Below are positions 29,109 to 36,173 of a DNA stretch of 44,452 nucleotides, piece after piece. Source of the DNA: a virus; IMG/VR virus record IMGVR_UViG_3300034198_013730, positions 1-44,452 of that record. One strand, 5' to 3'. A program made the position numbers and the translations under genes. Position 1 is the first letter of the stretch. Each line of letters begins with the position of its first letter. Below the pieces are notes generated by a model that did not search any database, was not told the DNA's origin, and saw only the letters and a program-made list of their open reading frames with translations.

Positions 29109-29138
29109 TTGTGTCTTATAGGGCATAGCCTATACATT
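29109..29138 (+). promoter_or_regulatory. ATAGCC-family promoter, right arm of the divergent pair
   Basis: TTGTGT, 18-bp spacer with CATAGCC, TACATT; ATG follows after 6 nt. Confidence 0.85.
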
Positions 29139-29144
29139 GAACTC

Positions 29145-29300
29145 ATGAACGAATTGCTCATCACAGAAAACACACCCGAAGAGACTAACTGGTGCTCTTA
29201 CTGCGACAACTACAGCGAAGTAGGGGAAACAGTATACGACTACCCCGATAGAGGTGGTTGGGTTTGCTCTGAGTGCAACGACAGGCATCCGTGGAAATGA
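29145..29300 (+). CDS. 51-aa zinc-ribbon protein, leaderless
   Basis: CSYC near residue 17 and CSEC near residue 41 form a two-knuckle zinc ribbon in an otherwise acidic protein. ATG lies 6 nt after TACATT. First gene of the plus-strand half of the array. Confidence 0.78.
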   Translation: MNELLITENTPEETNWCSYCDNYSEVGETVYDYPDRGGWVCSECNDRHPWK

Positions 29301-29302
29301 TG

Positions 29303-29331
29303 TTGTCATTACGGCTAATAGCCTATACGAT
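29303..29331 (+). promoter_or_regulatory. ATAGCC-family promoter (SD-led gene)
   Basis: TTGTCA, 17-bp spacer holding the palindrome GGCTAATAGCC, TACGAT. Confidence 0.92.
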
Positions 29332-29364
29332 TAAATCATCTACTAACAAAGGAGTACACCCACT

Positions 29365-29832
29365 ATGGGATTAGACCAATACCTCTATGCCAAGTGCTAC
29401 ACAAGTTCTGGCGATTGGCTCGGAAAAGAGCGAACAGAACTGTTTGAAAAAGTTGTGGAAGCAACTGGCGCACAGAAGTTCATGACCAAAGAGATGCCTA
29501 GCGCACAAATACAAATCAAGGTCGGACAATGGCGCAAGTCAAACCAAGTTCACCAATGGTTTGTAGACAACTGCCAAGACGGCGTAGACGATTGTCGTGA
29601 GGCTTATGTGTCTCGTGACCATCTAATTGCACTTCGTGACATCTGTCAGAAGGTTCTCGCCGACCACGGGCTCGCTGATGAGTTACTACCAACCGCTAGT
29701 GGTTTCTTTTTTGGGAACACACAATATGACGAGTGGTACTTCTCAGACCTAGAAGATACGGTGCTCATGATAAATGAGGCACTAGTGAACGTCCCAACCG
29801 ACTACGACTTTACATATCAAAGTTCTTGGTAA
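29365..29832 (+). CDS. Conserved phage hypothetical protein, 155 aa
   Basis: Begins MGLDQYLYAK and has QWRKSNQVHQWF and LLPTASGFFFG...DEWYFSDL, a recognisable family found widely in phages with no assigned function. AAGGAG is well placed before the ATG. It probably carries the following 85-aa gene on the same message. Confidence 0.85.
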   Translation: MGLDQYLYAKCYTSSGDWLGKERTELFEKVVEATGAQKFMTKEMPSAQIQIKVGQWRKSNQVHQWFVDNCQDGVDDCREAYVSRDHLIALRDICQKVLADHGLADELLPTASGFFFGNTQYDEWYFSDLEDTVLMINEALVNVPTDYDFTYQSSW

Positions 29833-29836
29833 CGAC

Positions 29837-30094
29837 ATGGCATTAGAAATCGTCCCCACCCCAGCAATCGCTAGTCCCGGATATCGTATCCGCAACCTAG
29901 TAAACGAACTTGCAGAACAACCGAAAGGGACATGGGCAGTATCCCACCGTTTCAAAGACGGAGAATACAAGACTTACGTGAGTGCTAGTTCAGTTGTCCA
30001 CCGCCTTCGCTATCGCTACTCACACCTTGAGTGGCGCATTAGTAAGGACGAAAACGGACACTATTTCATAGCAGGGTGTTTCCCAGCCGAGTAG
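29837..30094 (+). CDS. Hypothetical protein, 85 aa
   Basis: ATG 4 nt after the previous stop, no strong ribosome site, so coupled translation is likely. Mixed alpha/beta with KGTWAVSHRFKDGEYKTYVSA broken by basic residues. Family not recognised. Confidence 0.72.
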   Translation: MALEIVPTPAIASPGYRIRNLVNELAEQPKGTWAVSHRFKDGEYKTYVSASSVVHRLRYRYSHLEWRISKDENGHYFIAGCFPAE

Positions 30095-30127
30095 GCCCCG
30101 TCGCTCTGAGTGTGACAAGTTTCAATG

Positions 30128-30156
30128 TTGGTATTACGCCTAGTAGCCGATACATT
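30128..30156 (+). promoter_or_regulatory. ATAGCC-family promoter (GTAGCC variant)
   Basis: TTGGTA, 17-bp spacer with TAGTAGCC, TACATT; a leader of about 25 nt. Confidence 0.8.
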
Positions 30157-30187
30157 GAATACACCCCCTACAAAAAGGAAAAACAAA

Positions 30188-30514
30188 ATGGCATTGGTAG
30201 ATACACCTAAGACCGACAAAACTAAATATGCACTTGCACCCGATGGCAAGATTGACTACGAAATCTACAAAGGATTGACTGGTACTATCGAAGAGACGGG
30301 ACTGTTTGTTGATGTGCGCATCCTTGATACTCGTCGTCGTTACGGACATCTTGACTTTCTGTGCGTCCCTGTTTCTGGACATGGTGAGCGCTGGACGGAA
30401 TTCAAGAATGTAACACTTCATGATGACCCTGCAGCGGGACCTCCGACACACATCGCCGATACTTACGCAAAGAAATTTGTTACTCACTGGAGCGAAACTA
30501 AGTCAATCCTGTAG
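30188..30514 (+). CDS. Hypothetical beta-rich protein, 108 aa
   Basis: AAAAAGGAAAAA precedes the ATG. Beta-rich middle (TGLFVDVRILDTRRRYGHLDF) with DDPAAGPP and a helical end. Family not recognised. Single-gene unit with its own promoter. Confidence 0.77.
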   Translation: MALVDTPKTDKTKYALAPDGKIDYEIYKGLTGTIEETGLFVDVRILDTRRRYGHLDFLCVPVSGHGERWTEFKNVTLHDDPAAGPPTHIADTYAKKFVTHWSETKSIL

Positions 30515-30515
30515 G

Positions 30516-30544
30516 TTGTCATTATGGCTAATAGCCATTAGAGT
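30516..30544 (+). promoter_or_regulatory. ATAGCC-family promoter (SD-led gene)
   Basis: TTGTCA, 17-bp spacer with a 15-bp palindrome ATGGCTAATAGCCAT, TAGAGT. Confidence 0.92.
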
Positions 30545-30578
30545 TTACTTATCGGACCTACTAACACCGAGGAGAAAA

Positions 30579-31178
30579 ATGCCAAACTGGAATAACACAA
30601 GTCTTGTTGTTGAAGGAGACCCTGCAGAAGTACAACGCTTCATTGAGGGAATCAAAGACAGCAAGATAATTGAATCCTATTATCCATGCCCTGACGAACT
30701 CAATATCTTGAGTGGTCATATGGCTGAAGATAACCCTGAGTACGCCCAATGGGTTGCCAAGACAGAAGAGAACATCGTGAAGTACGGCGTTCCCAACTGG
30801 TACGAATGGCAATACCAGTATTGGGGAACCAAGTGGGGCGATGTTCGCACCGAGATTGACGAACCATTTACGCAAGAGAATGGCAAGGCTCAATGCCTTA
30901 TTCAGTTTGAGACCGCTTGGGGACCAGCAGACGGAGCATGGATACACATCAGCAAGATGTTCCCTGCCCTTACATTCGAGTTTTATTACACGGAAGAGGC
31001 TGGATTCTTTGAGGGTTACCACATCGCCCGTAATGGTGAATGGGTATTCGAGGCGCAGTATGAGCCTTGCGAAAATCCTTTCGATTGTGACGAACAAGAA
31101 GAAGAATACGAGAAATGGGAAGAGGCTCAGCGTGGAAAAATCGAAACCGAATGGATGGCATGGAAGGAAAAAGTATGA
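30579..31178 (+). CDS. Api92/YubB-like ferredoxin-fold protein, 199 aa
   Basis: MPNWNNTSLVVEGD at the start and LIQFETAWGPADGAWIHISK followed by FEFYYTEEAGFFEGY are hallmarks of the phage Api92-like (YubB) ferredoxin-fold domain, which occurs in mobile elements; biochemical function is not settled. CGAGGAG precedes ATG 30579. First gene of a five-gene run to 32115 joined by 4-8 base overlaps. Confidence 0.85.
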   Translation: MPNWNNTSLVVEGDPAEVQRFIEGIKDSKIIESYYPCPDELNILSGHMAEDNPEYAQWVAKTEENIVKYGVPNWYEWQYQYWGTKWGDVRTEIDEPFTQENGKAQCLIQFETAWGPADGAWIHISKMFPALTFEFYYTEEAGFFEGYHIARNGEWVFEAQYEPCENPFDCDEQEEEYEKWEEAQRGKIETEWMAWKEKV

Positions 31179-31360
31179 AAAAGTTTTTAGTTCAAGTAAC
31201 AGAAAGCGTTAATCACATGTATGAGATTGAGGCTGAGTCAGCAGAAGAAGCAGTTGACGCTTATCACCGCTACGACGATAAACAAATAAAAGAACTTGAC
31301 CTTGACGGTCAGGGCGAATGGGATTCATTCCCGTGGGATGTTGAGGAAACAAATGACTAA
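31175..31360 (+). CDS. DpnD/PcfM-like small protein, 61 aa
   Basis: KKFLVQVTESVNHMYEIEAESAEEAVDAY is the strand-strand-helix pattern of DpnD/PcfM-like proteins (one hydrophobic V-x-V strand, E-A-x-S-A-E-E-A). ATG overlaps the previous stop, with GGAAGGA upstream. Function unknown. Confidence 0.78.
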   Translation: MKKFLVQVTESVNHMYEIEAESAEEAVDAYHRYDDKQIKELDLDGQGEWDSFPWDVEETND

Positions 31361-31559
31361 GTACCGAGTACAAGTAATGGTCGGAGTAGATGTAGACGCT
31401 AATAGCGACGCAGAAGCAATGACTAGAGCAATCATCAAAGTGAGGGACGGGGTCGGAGAAGACCCAGAGGCCCCGCATCCAAAACCATTCTGGGTAACTG
31501 GAATCGCAGAAGATAGAAACGGCGTCACAATGTGTTTTGAGCAAGTGGGTCAAGAATGA
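31353..31559 (+). CDS. DpnD/PcfM-like paralogue, 68 aa
   Basis: KYRVQVMVGVDVDANSDAEAMTRAI repeats the fold pattern of the preceding gene, so it probably arose by duplication. TTGAGGAAA precedes ATG 31353, which lies inside the end of the previous frame. Ends in an alpha/beta tail. Confidence 0.75.
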   Translation: MTKYRVQVMVGVDVDANSDAEAMTRAIIKVRDGVGEDPEAPHPKPFWVTGIAEDRNGVTMCFEQVGQE

Positions 31560-31837
31560 GCACCATCACAATCATGTGGAAAGCATTCGCTCATGAACCT
31601 TTCGGGAATTCAACATCAGCGACACTGCAGTGGGAAACAGAAGAAAGCCCACTGGAACTTTGCAACCGAGTGTTCCGTGAGACCAACCGTTACGAAGGTG
31701 ACCTATGGGACGCACTGGAACCGCTTCTATCGGAAGAGCGAACACACACAGCGCTCTCGGTCGGAGACGAAGTGGAAGTAGACGGAGAAACATACCGATG
31801 CAAAAGCGTTGGTTGGGAAGTTGTGAGCATCAGATGA
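31556..31837 (+). CDS. Hypothetical protein, 93 aa
   Basis: N-terminal half is beta and acidic; the C-terminus has VGDEVEVDGETYRCKSVGWEVV, a small SH3-like barrel pattern seen in several phage proteins. ATGA overlap with the previous gene. Confidence 0.77.
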   Translation: MSTITIMWKAFAHEPFGNSTSATLQWETEESPLELCNRVFRETNRYEGDLWDALEPLLSEERTHTALSVGDEVEVDGETYRCKSVGWEVVSIR

Positions 31838-32115
31838 GTATGTCATTCACTAGTTTAACTGAACTACGATACCCAAATTTAAAAGGCAAGGTCCCGCTTA
31901 AGTGGGATTACTTCCTCATAGAAGATGAGACTCTCATCCCTCCGACATGGAGCAAACTATCCATGAGCGAGAAGTATGACTTCCTAAATGAGGCTGGCTA
32001 CTGGACAAAAGGTTGGACAGAAATAACTCCAGAACAAGAAGAATTAATTGAAAAAATGCAAATAGCAGGAGCACAAGACGAAGTCGTTGTGGTTTTAAAC
32101 CAAGAGCGCTTCTAA
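31834..32115 (+). CDS. Hypothetical protein, 93 aa
   Basis: Mixed fold with PLKWDYFLIEDETLIPP and an acidic helix (ITPEQEELIEKMQIA). ATGA overlap upstream. Last gene of the Api92-led operon; repeat copy G follows its stop directly. Confidence 0.75.
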   Translation: MSMSFTSLTELRYPNLKGKVPLKWDYFLIEDETLIPPTWSKLSMSEKYDFLNEAGYWTKGWTEITPEQEELIEKMQIAGAQDEVVVVLNQERF

Positions 32116-32130
32116 ATTCTTACAAGCCGC

Positions 32131-32143
32131 CACGGTGGCGGAA
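32131..32143 (+). repeat. GACGGTGGCGGAA repeat, copy G (CACGG variant)
   Basis: Here the flanks make a perfect inverted repeat CCGCCAC-G-GTGGCGG. Between convergent gene ends at 32115 and 32155. Confidence 0.7.
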
Positions 32144-32154
32144 AGCAAATTTAA

Positions 32155-32427
32155 TTACCGAAGGTAAGGCACTGAGTCATCTGGCTCTGGTGCCTTTTCT
32201 TCTTTTACTGGCTCTTCTTCTGCGGCCGGCGGGACTACTTCAGGTTCAGCCTCTACTGCTGGTTCTTTCTTGACCTTCTTCACCGGGGCTGGGGCCGGTA
32301 CCGGCTCTTCTGGCTTTGTGTCTGGAAGTACGGGAATAGCCTTAGTGAATGACACTGGTGCAACCTTGTCTGCTTCTGTTGCTTTACTGCCGATAAAAGT
32401 CTTTGGAATATTGTCGTTGTGGGTCAT
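32155..32427 (-). CDS. Pro/Glu/Lys-rich low-complexity protein, 90 aa
   Basis: The C-terminal two thirds are repeats of PE, PVPAPAPVKK and EEEPVKEEKAP, probably disordered. AGGAGGCGGGACT before ATG 32427 is a strong ribosome site, so it is real despite low complexity. It is antisense within the plus-strand array, with its own promoter at 32452. Confidence 0.7.
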   Translation of the reverse strand: MTHNDNIPKTFIGSKATEADKVAPVSFTKAIPVLPDTKPEEPVPAPAPVKKVKKEPAVEAEPEVVPPAAEEEPVKEEKAPEPDDSVPYLR

Positions 32428-32451
32428 AGTCCCGCCTCCTGGAAAGTTGTA

Positions 32452-32480
32452 AAAATAAGTCTAACATTTATGCGGGGCAA
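32452..32480 (-). promoter_or_regulatory. Promoter for the Pro/Glu-rich gene
   Basis: TTGCCC, 17-bp spacer, TATTTT; lacks the ATAGCC core. Confidence 0.45.
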
Positions 32481-32582
32481 CGTTGGCACAACCGGGCAAT
32501 AGCCTGTTGAATAGAATGTTGGAAAGTACCGCGTTGTACCGGAAGACCCGTCAAAAAAATCAATAAAATCATTTACTAAAAG

Positions 32583-32611
32583 TTGTGATTACCCCTAATA
32601 GCCAATAAGGT
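32583..32611 (+). promoter_or_regulatory. ATAGCC-family promoter
   Basis: TTGTGA, 17-bp spacer with TAATAGCC, TAAGGT; ATG follows after 6 nt. Confidence 0.9.
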
Positions 32612-32617
32612 GGACAC

Positions 32618-33127
32618 ATGCCATTGAAGCAAGAAATAACAATCGACCTAATCAACGAAGTACATCAGAACCTATGGGAAGATGCTTTGTCTGTTCATGG
32701 AGACAAGTTCAAAGTCCCTTACGACGAACTGTCCCGCATCAACGAGACTGTCCGAGGGTTGTATGTCCTACAGAGGTGGCAGAACGATGGAGCATCAGGC
32801 AATCCTGCCAAGTTCCTTTCTTCTTATTCCGTGTACCACGACATCCTTATAGACCTAGTACGCAATCACTGCAGTATGGAAATAGATAGCGTCACGGATG
32901 TAGCCAAGACCGAGAAGCGGGCAGACAAATACGACGCTTTCCTAGAGTGGGCGCAAGACCATATCTTTGAGCAGTTCACTACAGAGCAACTCGTAGAGAT
33001 TGCCGGATTCTCTTACCCAACTACTCTTAAGTTCATTACTGAATCACAGACATTCCGCAAAGTCAAAAAAGGCTTATGGGAAATACGTGACGAGAAGGCT
33101 GACAGAAAAGCAGAAAAAAATCTCTGA
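32618..33127 (+). CDS. Hypothetical protein with C-terminal winged-helix-like region, 169 aa
   Basis: Leaderless ATG. Helical N-terminal two thirds, then a helix-turn-helix-like stretch (FTTEQLVEIAGFSYPTTLKFI) and a short wing (FRKVKKGLWEI) with a Lys/Asp tail. A DNA-binding role is plausible. It sits just before the MoxR gene but on a separate promoter. Confidence 0.75.
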   Translation: MPLKQEITIDLINEVHQNLWEDALSVHGDKFKVPYDELSRINETVRGLYVLQRWQNDGASGNPAKFLSSYSVYHDILIDLVRNHCSMEIDSVTDVAKTEKRADKYDAFLEWAQDHIFEQFTTEQLVEIAGFSYPTTLKFITESQTFRKVKKGLWEIRDEKADRKAEKNL

Positions 33128-33133
33128 CCTAGG

Positions 33134-33162
33134 TTGTCATTGTGCTTAATAGCCTATAAATT
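33134..33162 (+). promoter_or_regulatory. ATAGCC-family promoter for the MoxR-VWA operon
   Basis: TTGTCA, 17-bp spacer with TAATAGCC, TAAATT; about 35-nt leader. Confidence 0.9.
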
Positions 33163-33201
33163 TAAATTATCAACTAAACCACACCGAAAGGGCTTACTAC
33201 C

Positions 33202-33930
33202 GTGGAAACAGAAACAGAAAAAACAACATTGCCAAATTGCTGGCAAGAACTAGAAGATGCTTTCCGAGCAGGAATTGACCGTGTCATTCTATTCGGACCT
33301 CCAGGAACTGGTAAAACATTCGCTGGTCTCACTATCGGCAATACAGATGGTGGCGCTCATCGTCTCGTCTGCACAGAGGACATGACCAACATGGACGTCA
33401 CTGGCGCTTTCATGCCTGATGCCACTGGAAAGTTCTCGTGGGTTGCTGGTAGCGCACTAAAGGCTTGGGAAGGCAACGGCACCATTGGTGGTCGTCTCGT
33501 CGCTGACGAAATCGATAAAGCCTCAGGAGATGTTTCCTCAACGCTTCTAGCAATGATGGATTCTCCTGAATCAGCATCATGGGAACACCCTGAGACTGGA
33601 ATGATGCATCGTCCTCGCCAAGGGTTCAGTGCAGTTATGACCACAAATGTGGAGAACATGGACGAACTTCCGACAGCACTTGCTGACCGATTCCCTGTTC
33701 GTATCAGAATTAATCAGCCTCACCCTGACGCAGTTGCTCGTCTCAGCAAAGACCTACAAGAGTACGCAGTCAAAATGGCTGATGCTGGTCCTCGTCGTAT
33801 CTCGCTCCGTGCGTTTATGGCGTTTGACCAAATGCGTAAAGAACTTGGTGCGCCTCGTGCTGCTCACATTATCTTTCGTGACCGTGCCGAGAGCATTCTT
33901 GATGCAATCGCTATCAACACCGTACGATAA
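33202..33930 (+). CDS. MoxR-type AAA+ ATPase, 242 aa
   Basis: Walker A GPPGTGKT (32-39), Walker B RLVADEIDKA (98-107), sensor TTN (147-149) and the arginine-finger region ALADRFP (160-164) define a compact MoxR AAA+ protein. Such ATPases act with VWA proteins to insert metals or remodel complexes. GTG start with AAAGGG. The VWA gene follows with an overlapping stop/start. Confidence 0.9.
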   Translation: METETEKTTLPNCWQELEDAFRAGIDRVILFGPPGTGKTFAGLTIGNTDGGAHRLVCTEDMTNMDVTGAFMPDATGKFSWVAGSALKAWEGNGTIGGRLVADEIDKASGDVSSTLLAMMDSPESASWEHPETGMMHRPRQGFSAVMTTNVENMDELPTALADRFPVRIRINQPHPDAVARLSKDLQEYAVKMADAGPRRISLRAFMAFDQMRKELGAPRAAHIIFRDRAESILDAIAINTVR

Positions 33931-35432
33931 TGAGCGATACACAAATCATCGCTGAACCTGAATGGCTTTCTCGTAAAGACACAGACAGTGGTCAGTGGAC
34001 TGTTGAGTCATGCGAACCTCGTAGAGGAATACCGCAGACTTCCATCGTTGACCGTGTTATGCGTGTTCCTACTTCACAAAATGATATGGAGCGTTGCGTT
34101 CGTGCGCACGAGATGATGCATGCAAAAGTTTCTCCAGCAGGAGAATGGGAGCAATGGCAAAAGCGTGGCATCGCAAGTATTGATGCAATGGTTGCCTGTG
34201 AAGAGTTGCGTGTTAACTATCTTTGTCAGAAGGCTGGATTCCCAATGGATGAGTTTCTTTCTGATGGTGGTGAAACTGCAGATGGAGAAAGAATTGCTGC
34301 TCAGGATAAATGGGATATTGCAGTACGCATGGCTATCGCCACTGCTGGTACAGCGTCTAGCAAAATTTATTTAAATGGTATTCGTCGCCACAATCGTTTG
34401 TGGGGCAAAGTACTTCTTGATATCAGCAAGCGAGCAATAAAAGAAATGGATAGCGCTCATCGTCGTGGAAACTTAGCGTCAACTGAGAAACACACTAGTG
34501 GTCTCGCTCCTTATGGATTCCATTACACAGAGCGACTTGCTGAATGGGTTGACCGTCTTACTGGTATGGAACCACCAAAAGAAGAAGAAGAAAAAGAAGA
34601 ACCAAAAGGTTCTAGTTCTGAAACTTCTGAAACAAAATCAGAAGAAGGCAAAAACGAGACTGGTAGTCACACTAATGTTAATCTCGGTAAACCAAAAGAC
34701 CCGAAAGAAGAAGCAGAACGCTTTAAAGGAATTACGCCCGACAAGATGAATGGTGGAATTCCTTATTGGGGAGAACTTGTTATTGAAAAACTTCCGATGC
34801 CAAAACAAACTAGAGGCAATATCGGTAAGACTCGTATCGCTTCTAATGTTGGTCGTGCGCCTCGCCGTTTACATCGCATCGCCACTGACCCTGAGCGTCG
34901 CATATTCGATAAAACTTCTCGTGGTATCGGTGGCGTCGTAATTATTGATGGTTCAGGTTCCATGTCTTTCACTCATGACCAAATTCGCCAAATTGTTGAA
35001 GCAAGTCCGGGCGCTACTGTTGCAATTTATTCCGACATGCAACGCTCGGGTGACAAAACAAATATGTGGATAGTCGCTGACAAAGGCAAGATGGTTGACG
35101 AACTTCCAAATGTTGGGGGTGGCAACAGTGTTGACTTCCCTGCAATTGAATGGGCAGTTAAGAATCGTCAGCGCTCTCGTTCTCCAATCGTATGGATAAC
35201 AGATGGTGGAGTCTGTGGACCTAATCAGGGATACAGCGAAACACTGGCGATGCAGTGCATCAACTTCTGCAAGAAGAATCGGATTGTTGTTCTCCCTCAT
35301 GTAGAAGAGGCAGTAAAGCAATTAAAGAAATTGCAGATGGGTCAGCCAGCATCACGCCAGTGGAGTTCAATGTTCAGGCACACTTACAAAGATAAGACTG
35401 GCACTCCGCTACTGAACGATGAAGTGCGCTAA
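33930..35432 (+). CDS. VWA protein with N-terminal metallopeptidase-like domain, 500 aa
   Basis: HEMMH at residues 60-64 resembles the zinc motif of the DUF2201-type metallopeptidase region. A highly charged linker (about 210-260) follows. The C-terminal VWA domain has an intact MIDAS: DGSGS at 340-344, YSDMQ, and WITDGG. MoxR-VWA pairs work as chaperones; with HExxH this could be a metal-dependent modifier of a host or phage target (inference). ATG overlaps the MoxR stop. Confidence 0.88.
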   Translation: MSDTQIIAEPEWLSRKDTDSGQWTVESCEPRRGIPQTSIVDRVMRVPTSQNDMERCVRAHEMMHAKVSPAGEWEQWQKRGIASIDAMVACEELRVNYLCQKAGFPMDEFLSDGGETADGERIAAQDKWDIAVRMAIATAGTASSKIYLNGIRRHNRLWGKVLLDISKRAIKEMDSAHRRGNLASTEKHTSGLAPYGFHYTERLAEWVDRLTGMEPPKEEEEKEEPKGSSSETSETKSEEGKNETGSHTNVNLGKPKDPKEEAERFKGITPDKMNGGIPYWGELVIEKLPMPKQTRGNIGKTRIASNVGRAPRRLHRIATDPERRIFDKTSRGIGGVVIIDGSGSMSFTHDQIRQIVEASPGATVAIYSDMQRSGDKTNMWIVADKGKMVDELPNVGGGNSVDFPAIEWAVKNRQRSRSPIVWITDGGVCGPNQGYSETLAMQCINFCKKNRIVVLPHVEEAVKQLKKLQMGQPASRQWSSMFRHTYKDKTGTPLLNDEVR

Positions 35433-35482
35433 AGTGCATCACAAGGTTGCGCATTGTTGCCCCCCAGCATGCGCACCGCTGA

Positions 35483-35525
35483 GCCCACGGGTTGAGGAAT
35501 ACTTTCGGTTCCTCCCTGTGGGTTT
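35483..35525 (+). terminator. Long hairpin after the MoxR-VWA operon
   Basis: CCCAC pairs with GTGGG and an inner GAGGAA with TTCCTC, followed by TTTAG; a probable terminator of the operon. The gap 35433-35570 holds nothing else. Confidence 0.55.
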
Positions 35526-35570
35526 AGCACTTTCTGGGAAAAGTTCCTTGACCCCTGGAGGTCAAAAAAA

Positions 35571-35690
35571 ATGAAAAAAAATGACCTTGCTGCAGCCCTA
35601 CGTGGCAAGTACAAAGTGCGACGGTGGCGGAAGAGGTTGGCAAAACTAATTGCTGCCGGTAAACTAACAACTACTACTAAACAAGGATGA
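35571..35690 (+). CDS. 39-aa basic peptide
   Basis: ATG preceded by GGAGG at 8-nt distance. Very basic (KYKVRRWRKRLAKLIAAGK), amphipathic, Lys/Arg-rich; a nucleic-acid or membrane binder. Its RRWRK codons are repeat copy H, so coding and repeat overlap. It precedes the zinc gene at 35695 by 4 bases. Confidence 0.6.
   Translation: MKKNDLAAALRGKYKVRRWRKRLAKLIAAGKLTTTTKQG
35620..35632 (+). repeat. GACGGTGGCGGAA repeat, copy H
   Basis: Inside the 39-aa peptide gene, plus strand; preceded by ACAAAGTGC. Confidence 0.68.
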
Positions 35691-35694
35691 CAAA

Positions 35695-35901
35695 ATGAAC
35701 GTCCCACATATATGCCCACGTTGCAATGACAACTTCATTCCAACTAATCAACAACCAGGCGTCTATCCTGGTGCACTCTCGCGTGCTGATAATAAATCAG
35801 AAATTTGTTCACCATGCGGAGAAGACGAAGCGATGATGGATTTTTCTGGAGGCGGATGCCAGCCAGTGGCCCAGTGGCCAATAAAAAAATCGTTTTTTTA
35901 A
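35695..35901 (+). CDS. Zinc-ribbon phage protein, 68 aa
   Basis: CPRCND, PGALSRADNKSEICSPCGEDEAM is the layout of a widespread small zinc protein of actinophages (CPRC...GALSR..N..ICS.CG..EA). AAGGATGACAAA precedes the ATG. The last 15 residues look appended. Function unknown. Confidence 0.82.
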   Translation: MNVPHICPRCNDNFIPTNQQPGVYPGALSRADNKSEICSPCGEDEAMMDFSGGGCQPVAQWPIKKSFF

Positions 35902-36173
35902 TTAGTGCGCCGCCGGTACGTGAACCGGTCGAGCACACGAATAAAATTAAAAATTGTTACAACTGCGTAAGACGCAGACCAACCCAGAGTTACCGGCAAG
36001 AAATTTGCTTCTGACAATATTCGCAAAATTGCGAATACGCCGGCCGCCTCGATAAGCGTAGAAATTAGAAAAAAAGTGAAACCCAACCGGATGGCATTCC
36101 ATGCCAAAGACAAGTCTTCTACTTCCCCGAACTCATCTTCATCCCAAGGCTGTGGAGCCTCCCAGTTATGCAT
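35898..36173 (-). CDS. Membrane protein, 91 aa
   Basis: Acidic N-terminal 20 residues, then two hydrophobic helices (IRLGFTFFLISTLIEAAGVFAIL and TLGWSASYAVVTIFNFI) and a basic tail. ATG lies inside the end of the upstream HTH gene. Function unknown. Confidence 0.75.
   Translation of the reverse strand: MHNWEAPQPWDEDEFGEVEDLSLAWNAIRLGFTFFLISTLIEAAGVFAILRILSEANFLPVTLGWSASYAVVTIFNFIRVLDRFTYRRRTN

Noticed and set aside
32155-32427. Spurious antisense frame
   Set aside because: I considered dismissing this low-complexity frame, but its AGGAGG ribosome site and own promoter led me to keep it as a gene.
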